The notes under the pieces: generated by a model
Told to the model about the DNA's origin: nothing
The model's input: only the letters and a program-made list of their open reading frames with translations
The model's database searches: none
Shown here: piece by piece, positions 32,451-40,139 of the stretch
How positions within the stretch are numbered: position 1 is the first letter of the stretch
Layout: every line of letters begins with the position of its first letter
DNA from: an uncultured Clostridia bacterium
GTDB lineage: Bacteria; Bacillota; Clostridia; Christensenellales; Borkfalkiaceae
Assembly (NCBI GenBank): GCA_934271065.1
Contig: CAKQQQ010000004.1
Location: 1-64,000, forward strand
Length of the DNA stretch: 64,000 nt
Direction: 5' to 3'
Made by a program: the position numbers and the translations under genes

Positions 32451-33296
32451 ATGGAAAAACTCGTGATGCCGAAGCCGTACGGGCAAGGCGCGAATTACTA
32501 CCGTTCGCACTTCTATTTCCGAACGGGAAGTTTTCCGTATACGCACAGCCACGACGGGTACTGGGAGTTTATTTTCGTTACCGACGGGGAGTATAACCAC
32601 GTTATCAACGGCGAGCGGATCGTTCATAAAAAGAACGCCGCCATACTTTTAAGACCTAACGACTCGCATTGCATTATAGAAAGGTCTTCGCCGTCGTCGT
32701 ACTTCGTACTGTGCGTAAACGACAATTATTTTAAGGAGTTTTTAGGCGTTCTCGACGAGAAACTCTACGGCGATCTGTACGAAGCCGAAACCTTGCAGGC
32801 GCAGGCGACCACGGCGTTTACCCGACTGCTTAAAGAGATAACGGACGAGTATTACGCCACGAAAGAGAGCCATTATACTACCTGTAACCGACTTCTTCTT
32901 GCGGTTACGGAAATCATTTTAACCGTTCCGAAAGAGATTAAACCGACTTATTCGGCGGGCGTGGAAGCGTTTATCGGCTTGCTTTCCGATCCCGAAAACC
33001 TTAAACTGCCGCTACGCGACCTTATCGCGCAGACCAACTACTCGTACTCGCACTTAAACAGCATTTTCAAAGCCGAAGTGGGCGTTACGCCGTCGGAATT
33101 TTTACGCGACAAGCGGCTTGCCTGCGCAAAGAGAATGCTTACCACGTCGTCGGTCAAAAACGAGTCGATAGCCGCCGCGATAGGTTTCGCAACTCACGCC
33201 AGATTCTGCGTGTTCTTTAAGGAGAGAACGGGGCTTACCCCGTCGCAGTACGCGAAGAAAAATTCTATGAAATATTCTATGACGAACAATCATTAA
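32451..33296 (+). CDS. AraC-family transcriptional regulator
   Basis: A 281-residue regulator. The N-terminal cupin domain (SHDGYWEFIFVTDGEYNHVINGERI) probably binds a sugar, and the C-terminal pair of helix-turn-helices includes YSYSHLNSIFKAEVGVTPSEFL and IAAAIGFATHARFCVFFKERTGLTPSQYAK. GGGGAG precedes the ATG. Such proteins in gut Clostridia usually activate sugar-use genes, but no catabolic gene is on the same strand beside it, so its target may be elsewhere or in the nearby GH20/CE15 operon. Confidence 0.92.
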   Translation: MEKLVMPKPYGQGANYYRSHFYFRTGSFPYTHSHDGYWEFIFVTDGEYNHVINGERIVHKKNAAILLRPNDSHCIIERSSPSSYFVLCVNDNYFKEFLGVLDEKLYGDLYEAETLQAQATTAFTRLLKEITDEYYATKESHYTTCNRLLLAVTEIILTVPKEIKPTYSAGVEAFIGLLSDPENLKLPLRDLIAQTNYSYSHLNSIFKAEVGVTPSEFLRDKRLACAKRMLTTSSVKNESIAAAIGFATHARFCVFFKERTGLTPSQYAKKNSMKYSMTNNH

Positions 33297-33316
33297 AAAT
33301 TAAACGCGCGCGCGTG

Positions 33317-33356
33317 AATACGCCGCCCGCCGCAAAAGCGGCGGGCGGCGTATTTT
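33317..33356. terminator. Bidirectional intrinsic terminator
   Basis: A 17-bp GC-rich stem closed by AAAA, with flanking AATA and TATTTTT, stops the AraC gene and the convergent protease operon. Confidence 0.92.
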
Positions 33357-33363
33357 TCGTCTG

Positions 33364-34182
33364 TCACAGCGGTTCTTTAAGGGTTTTGCGCCTGAGTTCT
33401 TCCGCGAGTTCTTCGGGCGAAATCCGCCGTATAAGCCTGCCCGACGGGGAATACACTTCCACTTCGTAAAGGCTTGCCCCGTCGGCTGCGGCGTAGAAGT
33501 CTTTTACGGTAAAACCCTGCTTTACGGCTATGCGTTTAAGCGGGCGCGAGCGTCTTACGTTCGCCGGCGAAAAAGCGTCTATAAGACGGATATATCGGTC
33601 TTCGGCGTGCTTTCCGATCGCGCCGACGAACAGGAACGCCGCAAAGAACAGTAGCGAGAAATTGACGGCGTAAAAGCACGACCGCACGAACGCCGCCGCA
33701 AGCGCGAGCGACAAAACTACGCCCGCCGATTTGGTTACGATAACGGCTTTTTTTCTGCCGATGGGGCGCGTTAAAAGGCATAGCAGAAGCCTTCCGCCGT
33801 CGAGCGGAAACGCGGGCAGAAGATTGACGAAAAACAGCGAGAAGTTAGCCGTCGCCGCGAGTTCGGTGTACGGGTACGCCGACGGAAAAACCCACCACAG
33901 CGCGAGCAGAAAAAGCCCCGTGGCGAGATTTACCAAAGGTCCGCATATTACGGTAATTATCTCGTCCGTAACGGTCATTCCGTCGGTCTCGCCGCTAATC
34001 ACCGCGCCGTAGGGCATAAGCGACACTCTGCGCAGTCTGAACCCCCTGCGTTCGGCGGCGAGCGCGTGTCCGAATTCGTGTATCACGGCGCAAAACGTAT
34101 AAGTCAAAAAAGAAAATACTTTGCCGGTAAAAGCAAAGTATATTCCAAAAATTAAAAACAGGGGGTGCAGCGAAAAGGTCAT
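33364..34182 (-). CDS. spoIVFB: SpoIVFB-like M50 intramembrane metalloprotease
   Basis: A 272-residue membrane protein with HEFGH at residues 35-39 and NLLPAFPLDGGRLL near residue 120, the two zinc-site motifs of site-2 proteases. Four to six helices are followed by a cytoplasmic C-terminal domain. SpoIVFB cleaves pro-sigma-K in the mother cell of sporulating bacteria. Its start overlaps the preceding SpoIVFA-like gene by 4 bp, supporting that identity. The gene's presence suggests a sporulating lineage or ancestor; non-sporulation M50 roles remain possible. Confidence 0.83.
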   Translation of the reverse strand: MTFSLHPLFLIFGIYFAFTGKVFSFLTYTFCAVIHEFGHALAAERRGFRLRRVSLMPYGAVISGETDGMTVTDEIITVICGPLVNLATGLFLLALWWVFPSAYPYTELAATANFSLFFVNLLPAFPLDGGRLLLCLLTRPIGRKKAVIVTKSAGVVLSLALAAAFVRSCFYAVNFSLLFFAAFLFVGAIGKHAEDRYIRLIDAFSPANVRRSRPLKRIAVKQGFTVKDFYAAADGASLYEVEVYSPSGRLIRRISPEELAEELRRKTLKEPL

Positions 34183-34949
34183 ACCGACCAGACTATCGAG
34201 CCGTTTTCGAGCGCGTAATTTGTCAGTACGGAATCTTCGTCGTACATCGTAACCGTCGCTTCGCCGCCGTTGACGTAGCATACGGGAACGTATTTGAACA
34301 CGTCTTCGCCCGATTCGCAGTACGCGAAGTCCGCGCCGCTTATAACCGTGCTGAACGTGCCGCTGTGCGCGATGGTTATGGTATACTTGCCGTCGGCGGA
34401 TTTTTCGAGCGCGGAAACCTTGCCGTCGCATACGGGATAGAGCGCGCCCTTACCCGAAAAAGTCATCACTCCGTCCGACACGCTCGGTTCGAGCGACGAC
34501 GACGGGCTTTGCGCGTTGAAACTGCTGTACGAGCGCGCGTCCGTCACGGTCTGCGCGGGCGTGAACGCCTTTTTGAACAAGACGTTTATGCCGCTGTTTT
34601 CCCAAAAGATATTCGTAAGCAAAATAGCCGCGACGAGTACGAAAGCGATTATTCCTTCAATATATACTATATCGAGACTGAATTTTTTCTTACCGTCGTT
34701 TTCCGCCTTATCGGCGGCTTTTTTGAAAAACGAACCGCGTTTGCGCCGCGTTAAAGGCTCTTCGGGCTTGTCGGCGAAAAGCGTCGCCGCGTCGTTAAAA
34801 CTCTCGCCCGCTGCGTTTTCGTTGACTTTCGCCACCAAGTCTTCTTTTACGTCTTTTCTTCTTCTCTGCCGCTTCGCGGGTTTTACCACCAGATCGCAGG
34901 AAGATGCCATCGTCTGTAACATTTCAGCGTATTCCGAACCGTCGTTCAT
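34179..34949 (-). CDS. spoIVFA: SpoIVFA-like membrane protein with degenerate LytM domain
   Basis: A 256-residue protein. It has a charged cytoplasmic N-terminus (PAKRQRRRKDVKEDL), one transmembrane helix (about residues 97-118, IVYIEGIIAFVLVAAILLTN) and an extracytoplasmic LytM/M23-like fold (LYPVCDGKVSALEKSADGKYTITIAHSGTFS) lacking the metal-binding His residues of active peptidases. SpoIVFA holds SpoIVFB in check until a signal from the forespore. AAGGAG before the ATG at 34949 defines the start; the longer frame upstream is not used. A CATACGAT at 34979-34986 on the minus strand resembles a sigma-E -10 element. Confidence 0.72.
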   Translation of the reverse strand: MNDGSEYAEMLQTMASSCDLVVKPAKRQRRRKDVKEDLVAKVNENAAGESFNDAATLFADKPEEPLTRRKRGSFFKKAADKAENDGKKKFSLDIVYIEGIIAFVLVAAILLTNIFWENSGINVLFKKAFTPAQTVTDARSYSSFNAQSPSSSLEPSVSDGVMTFSGKGALYPVCDGKVSALEKSADGKYTITIAHSGTFSTVISGADFAYCESGEDVFKYVPVCYVNGGEATVTMYDEDSVLTNYALENGSIVWSV

Positions 34950-35067
34950 AAAAAAACTCCTTTTACCGTTTTTACTATATCGTATGCGGTCGGCGGTCGG
35001 GTTAGAACGGGCGGAAAGTCGAATTCGGTCGATAAGATCGACGACGGACGAAAACAATACGAAATTT

Positions 35068-35102
35068 GCAAAAACGCCGCCGCGAAAATTCGCGGCGGCG
35101 CG
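35068..35102 (-). terminator. Terminator of the GH20-CE15 operon
   Basis: CGCCGCCGCG pairs with CGCGGCGGCG around AAAATT. On the minus strand it is followed by TTTTTGC. Confidence 0.8.
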
Positions 35103-35134
35103 TGCGTATATAGCCGTAGTGCCGTTATGCGGAC

Positions 35135-36229
35135 TTATTCCGCGATGCAGTCGAGATAGAAAGCCCAGTCTTCGCGGCTGAAAAAGTGCGGACCGAATCT
35201 GTGGAAGAATTTTATTTCGCCCCTGTCGTTTCTCTCGCCTTCGTCGGGGCGTTTTTTCGCGGGGTAAAGACCGGTAAGACCGAGTTCTCTGTACGCCGCG
35301 CTCGCCGCTTCCGAGCAAAGGTACTGTGCGTCGGTGTCCGCCCAGTCGTCTTCGCTTGCCGCCACCACGAAAATCTTTCGCGGCGCGACGCACGCTTCGA
35401 GAAAGTGCTGGTCGAAAGGCATATCGCCTACGCCGTCGGCGTATCTGCGGCAGTAGTCGGGCGTGAACCAGAACGGGAATACTTTTACGATCGCGCTTAC
35501 CGTTTCGCCGCGTTTATCGCGCGTGATCGCCGCGCCCGAGCAACCCGAGCAGTTGACCATACACCCCGCGAAATTCTCGTCGCGCGCGGCGGTAAGCAAC
35601 GCCGTTTTGCCGAGTCGGGAATGCCCCGCGACGTAGAGCGTATCTTTCGTCGCCACGCCGTTTTCTATAAGGTATCTGCCGACGAGCGACGCCGCGAACG
35701 ACCACAGCGAGAGTTTGCCCGCGGAGAAAGGTTCGTTGCGGTTGCTAAAGAGCGGCGCGATTCCGTTGCCGAAATCGCCGTCGTCGGTGGCAATCTCTTC
35801 GTAGTACAGGTGCGCCACGGCGATTTTGCCGTCCATAAGTTCTTCGACGGGGCAGTATTTGGTAGGTAAATGTTTCAGAAAGTCGAGATGAACGACCGTT
35901 TTATACTCGCTTACCCGCATCGGCAGGAACAAGTCGCACACGAAATCGGCTTTCAGTCCGTTTTTTTCGAGCGTGAACCGTATCGCGGAATACTTCGCTT
36001 TGCCGCAGAAGAAATATCCGCGCAGGGCGGCGAAATTTTCGTCCGTCGCGTCGGAAACGGTAACTTTAAGCCCCGTCTCGTCGATAAGCCCGTACTCGTT
36101 TTCGAGTATGAGCCTTAAACTTTTCTCTCTCGAAAACCTGCCGTTTTCGTCTCTCGCGAAGTCGGGCAAGGTCAGGGTTTCGGGGTATCTTCCGCCAAGC
36201 AGAACGGAATCGTAAACAAGATTTTTCAT
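35135..36229 (-). CDS. Alpha/beta hydrolase, CE15 glucuronoyl esterase-like
   Basis: A 364-residue alpha/beta hydrolase. The nucleophile Ser lies in GHSRLGKTALL, followed by NCSGCSGAAITRDKRGETV, FPFWFTPDY and a C-terminal HRFGPHFFSREDW that likely supplies the catalytic His. This pattern is that of CE15-like and related acetyl esterases acting on plant hemicellulose. No signal peptide is seen, so it may act on imported oligosaccharides. The start at 36229 has a GAGAGAA site; an in-frame start 12 codons earlier lies inside the inverted repeat of the element upstream. Cotranscribed with the GH20 gene unless the element interferes. Confidence 0.75.
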   Translation of the reverse strand: MKNLVYDSVLLGGRYPETLTLPDFARDENGRFSREKSLRLILENEYGLIDETGLKVTVSDATDENFAALRGYFFCGKAKYSAIRFTLEKNGLKADFVCDLFLPMRVSEYKTVVHLDFLKHLPTKYCPVEELMDGKIAVAHLYYEEIATDDGDFGNGIAPLFSNRNEPFSAGKLSLWSFAASLVGRYLIENGVATKDTLYVAGHSRLGKTALLTAARDENFAGCMVNCSGCSGAAITRDKRGETVSAIVKVFPFWFTPDYCRRYADGVGDMPFDQHFLEACVAPRKIFVVAASEDDWADTDAQYLCSEAASAAYRELGLTGLYPAKKRPDEGERNDRGEIKFFHRFGPHFFSREDWAFYLDCIAE

Positions 36230-36243
36230 AAGCGTTCTCTCTT

Positions 36244-36537
36244 TAGGGATTTCATTCGTCATCACTAACTATTTTTGCGGTGATAAACCGATTTATGCGG
36301 CGTTAAACGCCGCTCGTAGTACGGCAAGTACGACTTCGGGCGTTTGCCTTGCCTAAACGAGCCGCATTGCGGTCGGTTTCTCAACCGCAAAAATGCTTCG
36401 CACCGAAAAGAGCGTATTTTTTGATGATTTTTTGCGAACGCAAGGGTTGCTGTACTTGACGTACCGCACCCGAACGGTCGCGGAAAATGGCGAAAAAGAC
36501 GCCTTTTCGGTAATTAGTGATAACGAATGGATTCCCT
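36244..36537. mobile_element. 294-bp palindromic element between GH20 and CE15 genes
   Basis: The ends are 27-bp inverted repeats with four mismatches (36244-36270 and 36511-36537; common core ATCACTAA). Inside, a 123-nt imperfect hairpin at 36271-36393 (TTTTTGCGGT/ACCGCAAAAA at its base) is followed by a segment starting GATGATTT, then TTGC and GTACT-GACGTAC. The same order (inverted repeat, long hairpin, GATGATTT segment) is found in the element before rpsF, and the GATGATTT segments align, so the two are related. The outer ends fall 5 bp after the GH20 stop and 14 bp before the CE15 start. Confidence 0.7.
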
Positions 36538-36541
36538 TTAA

Positions 36542-38440
36542 TCAAAAATATATTTTTACGCCGCTTTCCTTGCGCGAAAGAGTTACGTCGTCAAGGTGCG
36601 CCAAAGCGTCCGGATAGCCGTATTCGCAGAACGATACGTCGGGGGTAAGCAGCGCGGTCTCGTTAATAACCCTGCCGCCGAGTTTTTCCACGCCGCGCGG
36701 TTCTCTCTTTTTGCCGAGCGTAAGCGTTCTGAGCGATGACGAGCAAAGCGAGCCTTCGCCGTACGCCGAGAGCGAGACGTATTCTACGGGTTGGTTTTTT
36801 ATCGCGAGACGGAAGGTGTGGCAACCGCTGACGTCGAACGAGTTTACGCCGGGTTTTATTCCGCCGTCGTAAACGAGCGACTCTTCCTTGTCGCCGACGT
36901 ATTTGATTCTTACGCGTATTTTGGGCGACGCGAACCCGTCTATCGTAACCATATCCAGATATAAAACGCCGCAGCCGATATTCTCTTCTATCTGTTTCTT
37001 TACGGTCGGGGCGAGATTTTTACGGTACAGTTTAGTGGCTTCGTACTGCCCCTTGACGCTTTTAAGGTCGCCGCGGTACTTCTTCCAGAGCGCGTCGGTA
37101 AGCGAGTTTATTTCGTCCGCGCCGCGTTCGATTTCGTCGAGTTTTTTATATACGAACGAAAAATCCGTTCTGCCGGTCTCGTAACCGTCGAACACGTCTT
37201 CGCCGAGCGCGTGCAGTTCGGCGATCAGGTAGCGGTAGTAAGTTTCGCAGTAAATATCCGTCAGAACGTCCGCGCCGAGTCCGCTCGTTTTATCAAGGCG
37301 TTTTCTGATTTTTTCGACGGTTTCGCCCATCTGTCGGCGCGCCGCGAGTTTGACAAGCGCGTCGTCTTCGGTTATCTTGCCGACGGATACGTTATAAGCC
37401 GCGGCGTTGACCGTCACGGCGTAAAAAGCCGCTTTTGCCGCTTCGCGGTCGCCGATAACGTCGGCGTAAACCTTTAAGCCGTCTTCTTCGCTGCGGATTT
37501 CGCCGTTCCAGAGTTTGGCGGAATACGCGACGAGCGGATAAGTGCCGAGATAAAACCCGTCGGAACGCTCCCACTCGGTATTGAGCGCGCCCATAGGCTT
37601 ATGTTTAAGCGCGTATTTCGTAAGCGAATCGACGTTGTAGGTAGCGGAAGTAGATCTGCTCCAGGTACAGAAAAAGTACTCGAAGCCGAGTTCGTCGTAT
37701 AAAGACAACCAGTCGCGACGGACTCTGCCCGTCCAATGCCCGCGCGTTTCCGAGCCGACGAAGTTGTAGTTCCAATGCCCCAGCACCACGTCTTTGGGCA
37801 GGCTGTCGAGTATATCGTAATACTCGAAAAAGTCGTCCCACATCATCATCGTCTTGCCGAGTTTTTTGCAGAGCGCGTAGTTATGTAAAACCTGTTTTAA
37901 GAAAATATCCTTTTTGGTCTCGCCGTTTCCGATACGCTTTCTGCACCGTTCGCACTCGCCGAATTCAAAGATTTCGTCAAGCCCCATATGGATATATTTC
38001 CCGTGAAACAACGCGGCGACGTCCGAGATATATTTATCGAAAAATTCGTTAAGACGGGGGTTGGAAGTACAGCCCACCGCGCCGCGCGGATAGACGGGCG
38101 GCGCCCAGCCTCTGCCCTGCGTTCTCTCGTCGGAAAACTCCGCAAGATAAGCAAATTCGTCGTAGAAAAGAAGTTTCTCTATATGGTAGAAGTTTTCAAA
38201 TGCGGGAACTGCCGTCATTCCGCAGCCTTCTATATAGTCGACTATGCGTTTCATTTCGGAAAGAGAATACGTCTCGTCGACTAAAAAGAACGGCGTGTCT
38301 TCCGTTCTTACGCAAGTTTCAAGATATAAGAAAATCGTGTTATAGCCCGACTTCTTTGCAAAATCCACAAGGGATTTGAGATATTCTTCGGTTTCTTTTT
38401 GTCTTGCAAGATCGATTTGCAACGCTATCATTTTATCCAT
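36542..38440 (-). CDS. GH20-like beta-N-acetylhexosaminidase
   Basis: A 632-residue protein with a TIM barrel beginning at the N-terminus. HMGLDE at residues 151-156 is the GH20 signature holding the catalytic Asp-Glu pair; MMWDDFF and WERSDGFYLGTYP follow. A helical region and a C-terminal beta domain (about 500-632) complete it. The usual N-terminal GH20b domain and any signal peptide are missing, so it is a short cytoplasmic form. Substrate is probably a terminal GlcNAc or GalNAc. Its promoter suggests a transcript starting at the ATG itself. Confidence 0.83.
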   Translation of the reverse strand: MDKMIALQIDLARQKETEEYLKSLVDFAKKSGYNTIFLYLETCVRTEDTPFFLVDETYSLSEMKRIVDYIEGCGMTAVPAFENFYHIEKLLFYDEFAYLAEFSDERTQGRGWAPPVYPRGAVGCTSNPRLNEFFDKYISDVAALFHGKYIHMGLDEIFEFGECERCRKRIGNGETKKDIFLKQVLHNYALCKKLGKTMMMWDDFFEYYDILDSLPKDVVLGHWNYNFVGSETRGHWTGRVRRDWLSLYDELGFEYFFCTWSRSTSATYNVDSLTKYALKHKPMGALNTEWERSDGFYLGTYPLVAYSAKLWNGEIRSEEDGLKVYADVIGDREAAKAAFYAVTVNAAAYNVSVGKITEDDALVKLAARRQMGETVEKIRKRLDKTSGLGADVLTDIYCETYYRYLIAELHALGEDVFDGYETGRTDFSFVYKKLDEIERGADEINSLTDALWKKYRGDLKSVKGQYEATKLYRKNLAPTVKKQIEENIGCGVLYLDMVTIDGFASPKIRVRIKYVGDKEESLVYDGGIKPGVNSFDVSGCHTFRLAIKNQPVEYVSLSAYGEGSLCSSSLRTLTLGKKREPRGVEKLGGRVINETALLTPDVSFCEYGYPDALAHLDDVTLSRKESGVKIYF

Positions 38441-38446
38441 AGCGGT

Positions 38447-38475
38447 ATTGTATCACACGCGCGAAAACAAGTCAA
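38447..38475 (-). promoter_or_regulatory. GH20 promoter, predicted leaderless
   Basis: On the minus strand TTGACT (38475-38470), 17 bp, TACAAT (38452-38447). Seven bases after the -10 lies the A of the GH20 ATG (38440), so the transcript should begin at or next to the start codon. No ribosome binding site is present. Confidence 0.65.
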
Positions 38476-38563
38476 CGATTATTCGATTTCCTTAAAAATT
38501 TTCCGTGTTTTTTTATAAAAATTCGGCGTTCGGCGCGTATTACCTGTGGCTAACGGAGCGCGG

Positions 38564-39094
38564 TCAGCGGCGGCAGAGTTCGTCGAAGTATAAACGCACG
38601 CCGTCGGCGATTACCGCGGCGGCTTTCCAGACTTCCGCCATTCGTACCCCGCCGAGCGGTCTCGTCGCGGCGGAATTTTCGGCGATTACGCCTATCAGGC
38701 TCGCGTCGCCGAGCGGGCAAAGGCGTTTTTTTACGCCTAAACCGGGCTGTAACGGCTCGTCGGAAAGTTTTATTTTACCCAACTCTTCTTCTCTTCCGAC
38801 CGCCGCGTCGATGGCAAGCACTTTTGCGTCGGGGTGAGCGAGCCGCAGGAATCTTGCAAGCGGTTCTACGTCTCGGGCGGTGACGGGCGCGGAGAACGTT
38901 CCGTACACGAAAGTCTCGCCGTTCAGGCGTTCCGTTAGCAGGCTTCCGACCAGCGGGCCGAGACTGTCGCCTATAACCGCGTCCGTACCGACGCACGCCG
39001 CGACGAATCGTTCGCCCTTGAAAATTTCCGACAAAAACCCCGAAATTCCGCGCGCCGCGCGCGCGTTTTCGACGGCAAAACCTACGCTTTTCAT
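38564..39094 (-). CDS. yyaC: YyaC-type spore protease (DUF1256)
   Basis: A 176-residue protein with the DUF1256 motifs ACVGTDAVIGDSLGPLVGSLL, VLAIDAAVGREEELG and the C-terminal GVRMAEVWKAAAVIADG. It belongs to the same fold as the germination protease and HycI; YyaC members are made in sporulation. The ATG at 39094 has no ribosome binding site, and TTTACA-17-ATAATA (39128-39100) would start transcription within a base or two of it, so a leaderless message is possible. A longer frame upstream lacks support. Confidence 0.85.
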   Translation of the reverse strand: MKSVGFAVENARAARGISGFLSEIFKGERFVAACVGTDAVIGDSLGPLVGSLLTERLNGETFVYGTFSAPVTARDVEPLARFLRLAHPDAKVLAIDAAVGREEELGKIKLSDEPLQPGLGVKKRLCPLGDASLIGVIAENSAATRPLGGVRMAEVWKAAAVIADGVRLYFDELCRR

Positions 39095-39133
39095 ACAATT
39101 ATTATTTACGGAAAAATATTTTTGTAAACTTGC

Positions 39134-39162
39134 TTGCAAAAATTTTATATCCGTGATATAAT
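39134..39162 (+). promoter_or_regulatory. Promoter of the CvpA gene
   Basis: TTGCAA and TATAAT are 17 bp apart, about 70 bp before the CvpA start. Confidence 0.65.
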
Positions 39163-39234
39163 GGCAATATAATAGTTAAGGTATGAGGCGGCGGCAGTAT
39201 ATCCGCGCGCGGTACGTTTTAAGGAGAAATTCGT

Positions 39235-39888
39235 ATGATACTCGATATAGTTTGCGGCGCGGTATTGCTCGTGTTCGGGCTGATAGGCGTCTTTAGGGGT
39301 TTCGCCCGCCAGATTTTCAAATTCGTCGGCTTTTTCGCGGCGGTCATAGGCGCGTTTTTACTCGTAAAACTCGCGTACGACTTCCTTTACGGGTTCGACT
39401 TCTTCAAAAACCTGCTTTCGGCAATGGCAAAGGCGTTCAATACCGACGGCTGGCTCGGCGCGCTCGGCACTAAGATAACCGAGTACGCGGCGAAGCAGGG
39501 CAAGACGAGCGGCGAACTCTGGGCGGGGTACGTTATGAACGCTATTTTGTTCGTCGTTCTCTCGATACTTATCGGGCTTGCGTTCAAACTCCTTAAAAAG
39601 ATAGTGTTCCCCATTGCGGATATGCCCGTCATCAACGTGTTCGACCGTATTTTAGGTCTCGCTTACGCGCTCGTTCTTACGGCGGTCGCGCTCGCGCTGG
39701 TAATGCTTTTCGTCAACTACGTTCTCGCGCCCAACGTTAAAGCGATAGGCGATTTCTGGTCGAAGTCGCTTGCCGATTCGCCCGTCGTAGGCAAATACGT
39801 CTGGCAGTACGTCGAAAAATTCGGCGAATGGCTTTACGGCATCGTTCAGTTCCTTGCGGGCGAACTTAAAAACGCCGTCACTAAATAA
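39235..39888 (+). CDS. CvpA-family membrane protein
   Basis: A 217-residue protein with four transmembrane helices (near residues 5-20, 28-50, 100-122, 147-170) and the CvpA pattern GLIGVFRGFARQIFKFVGF near the N-terminus. The family is known from colicin V production in E. coli and from envelope or biofilm phenotypes; the biochemical role is unclear. AAGGAG precedes the ATG. It ends in a strong terminator and stands alone. Confidence 0.87.
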   Translation: MILDIVCGAVLLVFGLIGVFRGFARQIFKFVGFFAAVIGAFLLVKLAYDFLYGFDFFKNLLSAMAKAFNTDGWLGALGTKITEYAAKQGKTSGELWAGYVMNAILFVVLSILIGLAFKLLKKIVFPIADMPVINVFDRILGLAYALVLTAVALALVMLFVNYVLAPNVKAIGDFWSKSLADSPVVGKYVWQYVEKFGEWLYGIVQFLAGELKNAVTK

Positions 39889-39903
39889 TTATATAAAAAC
39901 GTT

Positions 39904-39935
39904 GCCGCGTACGAAACCGTACGCGGCTTTTTTTT
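39904..39935 (+). terminator. Terminator of the CvpA gene
   Basis: GCCGCGTACG and CGTACGCGGC form a 10-bp stem with an AAAC loop, followed by eight T. Confidence 0.93.
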
Positions 39936-40139
39936 AACGCCCGAAGCCCGTTTTGTAAACGAAAAATGAAAATTTCGTTATAACTCTCCGAAAAGTTCGT
40001 TCGGTCGTTTATTTTTATTTGTATTTTTGTATTTTTTGTGCTAATATATATACTAACAGTATTATGGCAAATTATGGCGAAGTCTCGTCCGCGCCCGCTC
40101 GTTCGCGCGTAAAGATTTCGTCCGTACAGGAGACGTTAA

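Noticed and set aside
34950..35393. N-terminal extension of the SpoIVFA-like frame
   Set aside because: Arg-rich, overlaps the terminator of the neighbouring operon and the CE15 coding end; the AAGGAG-supported start is at 34949.
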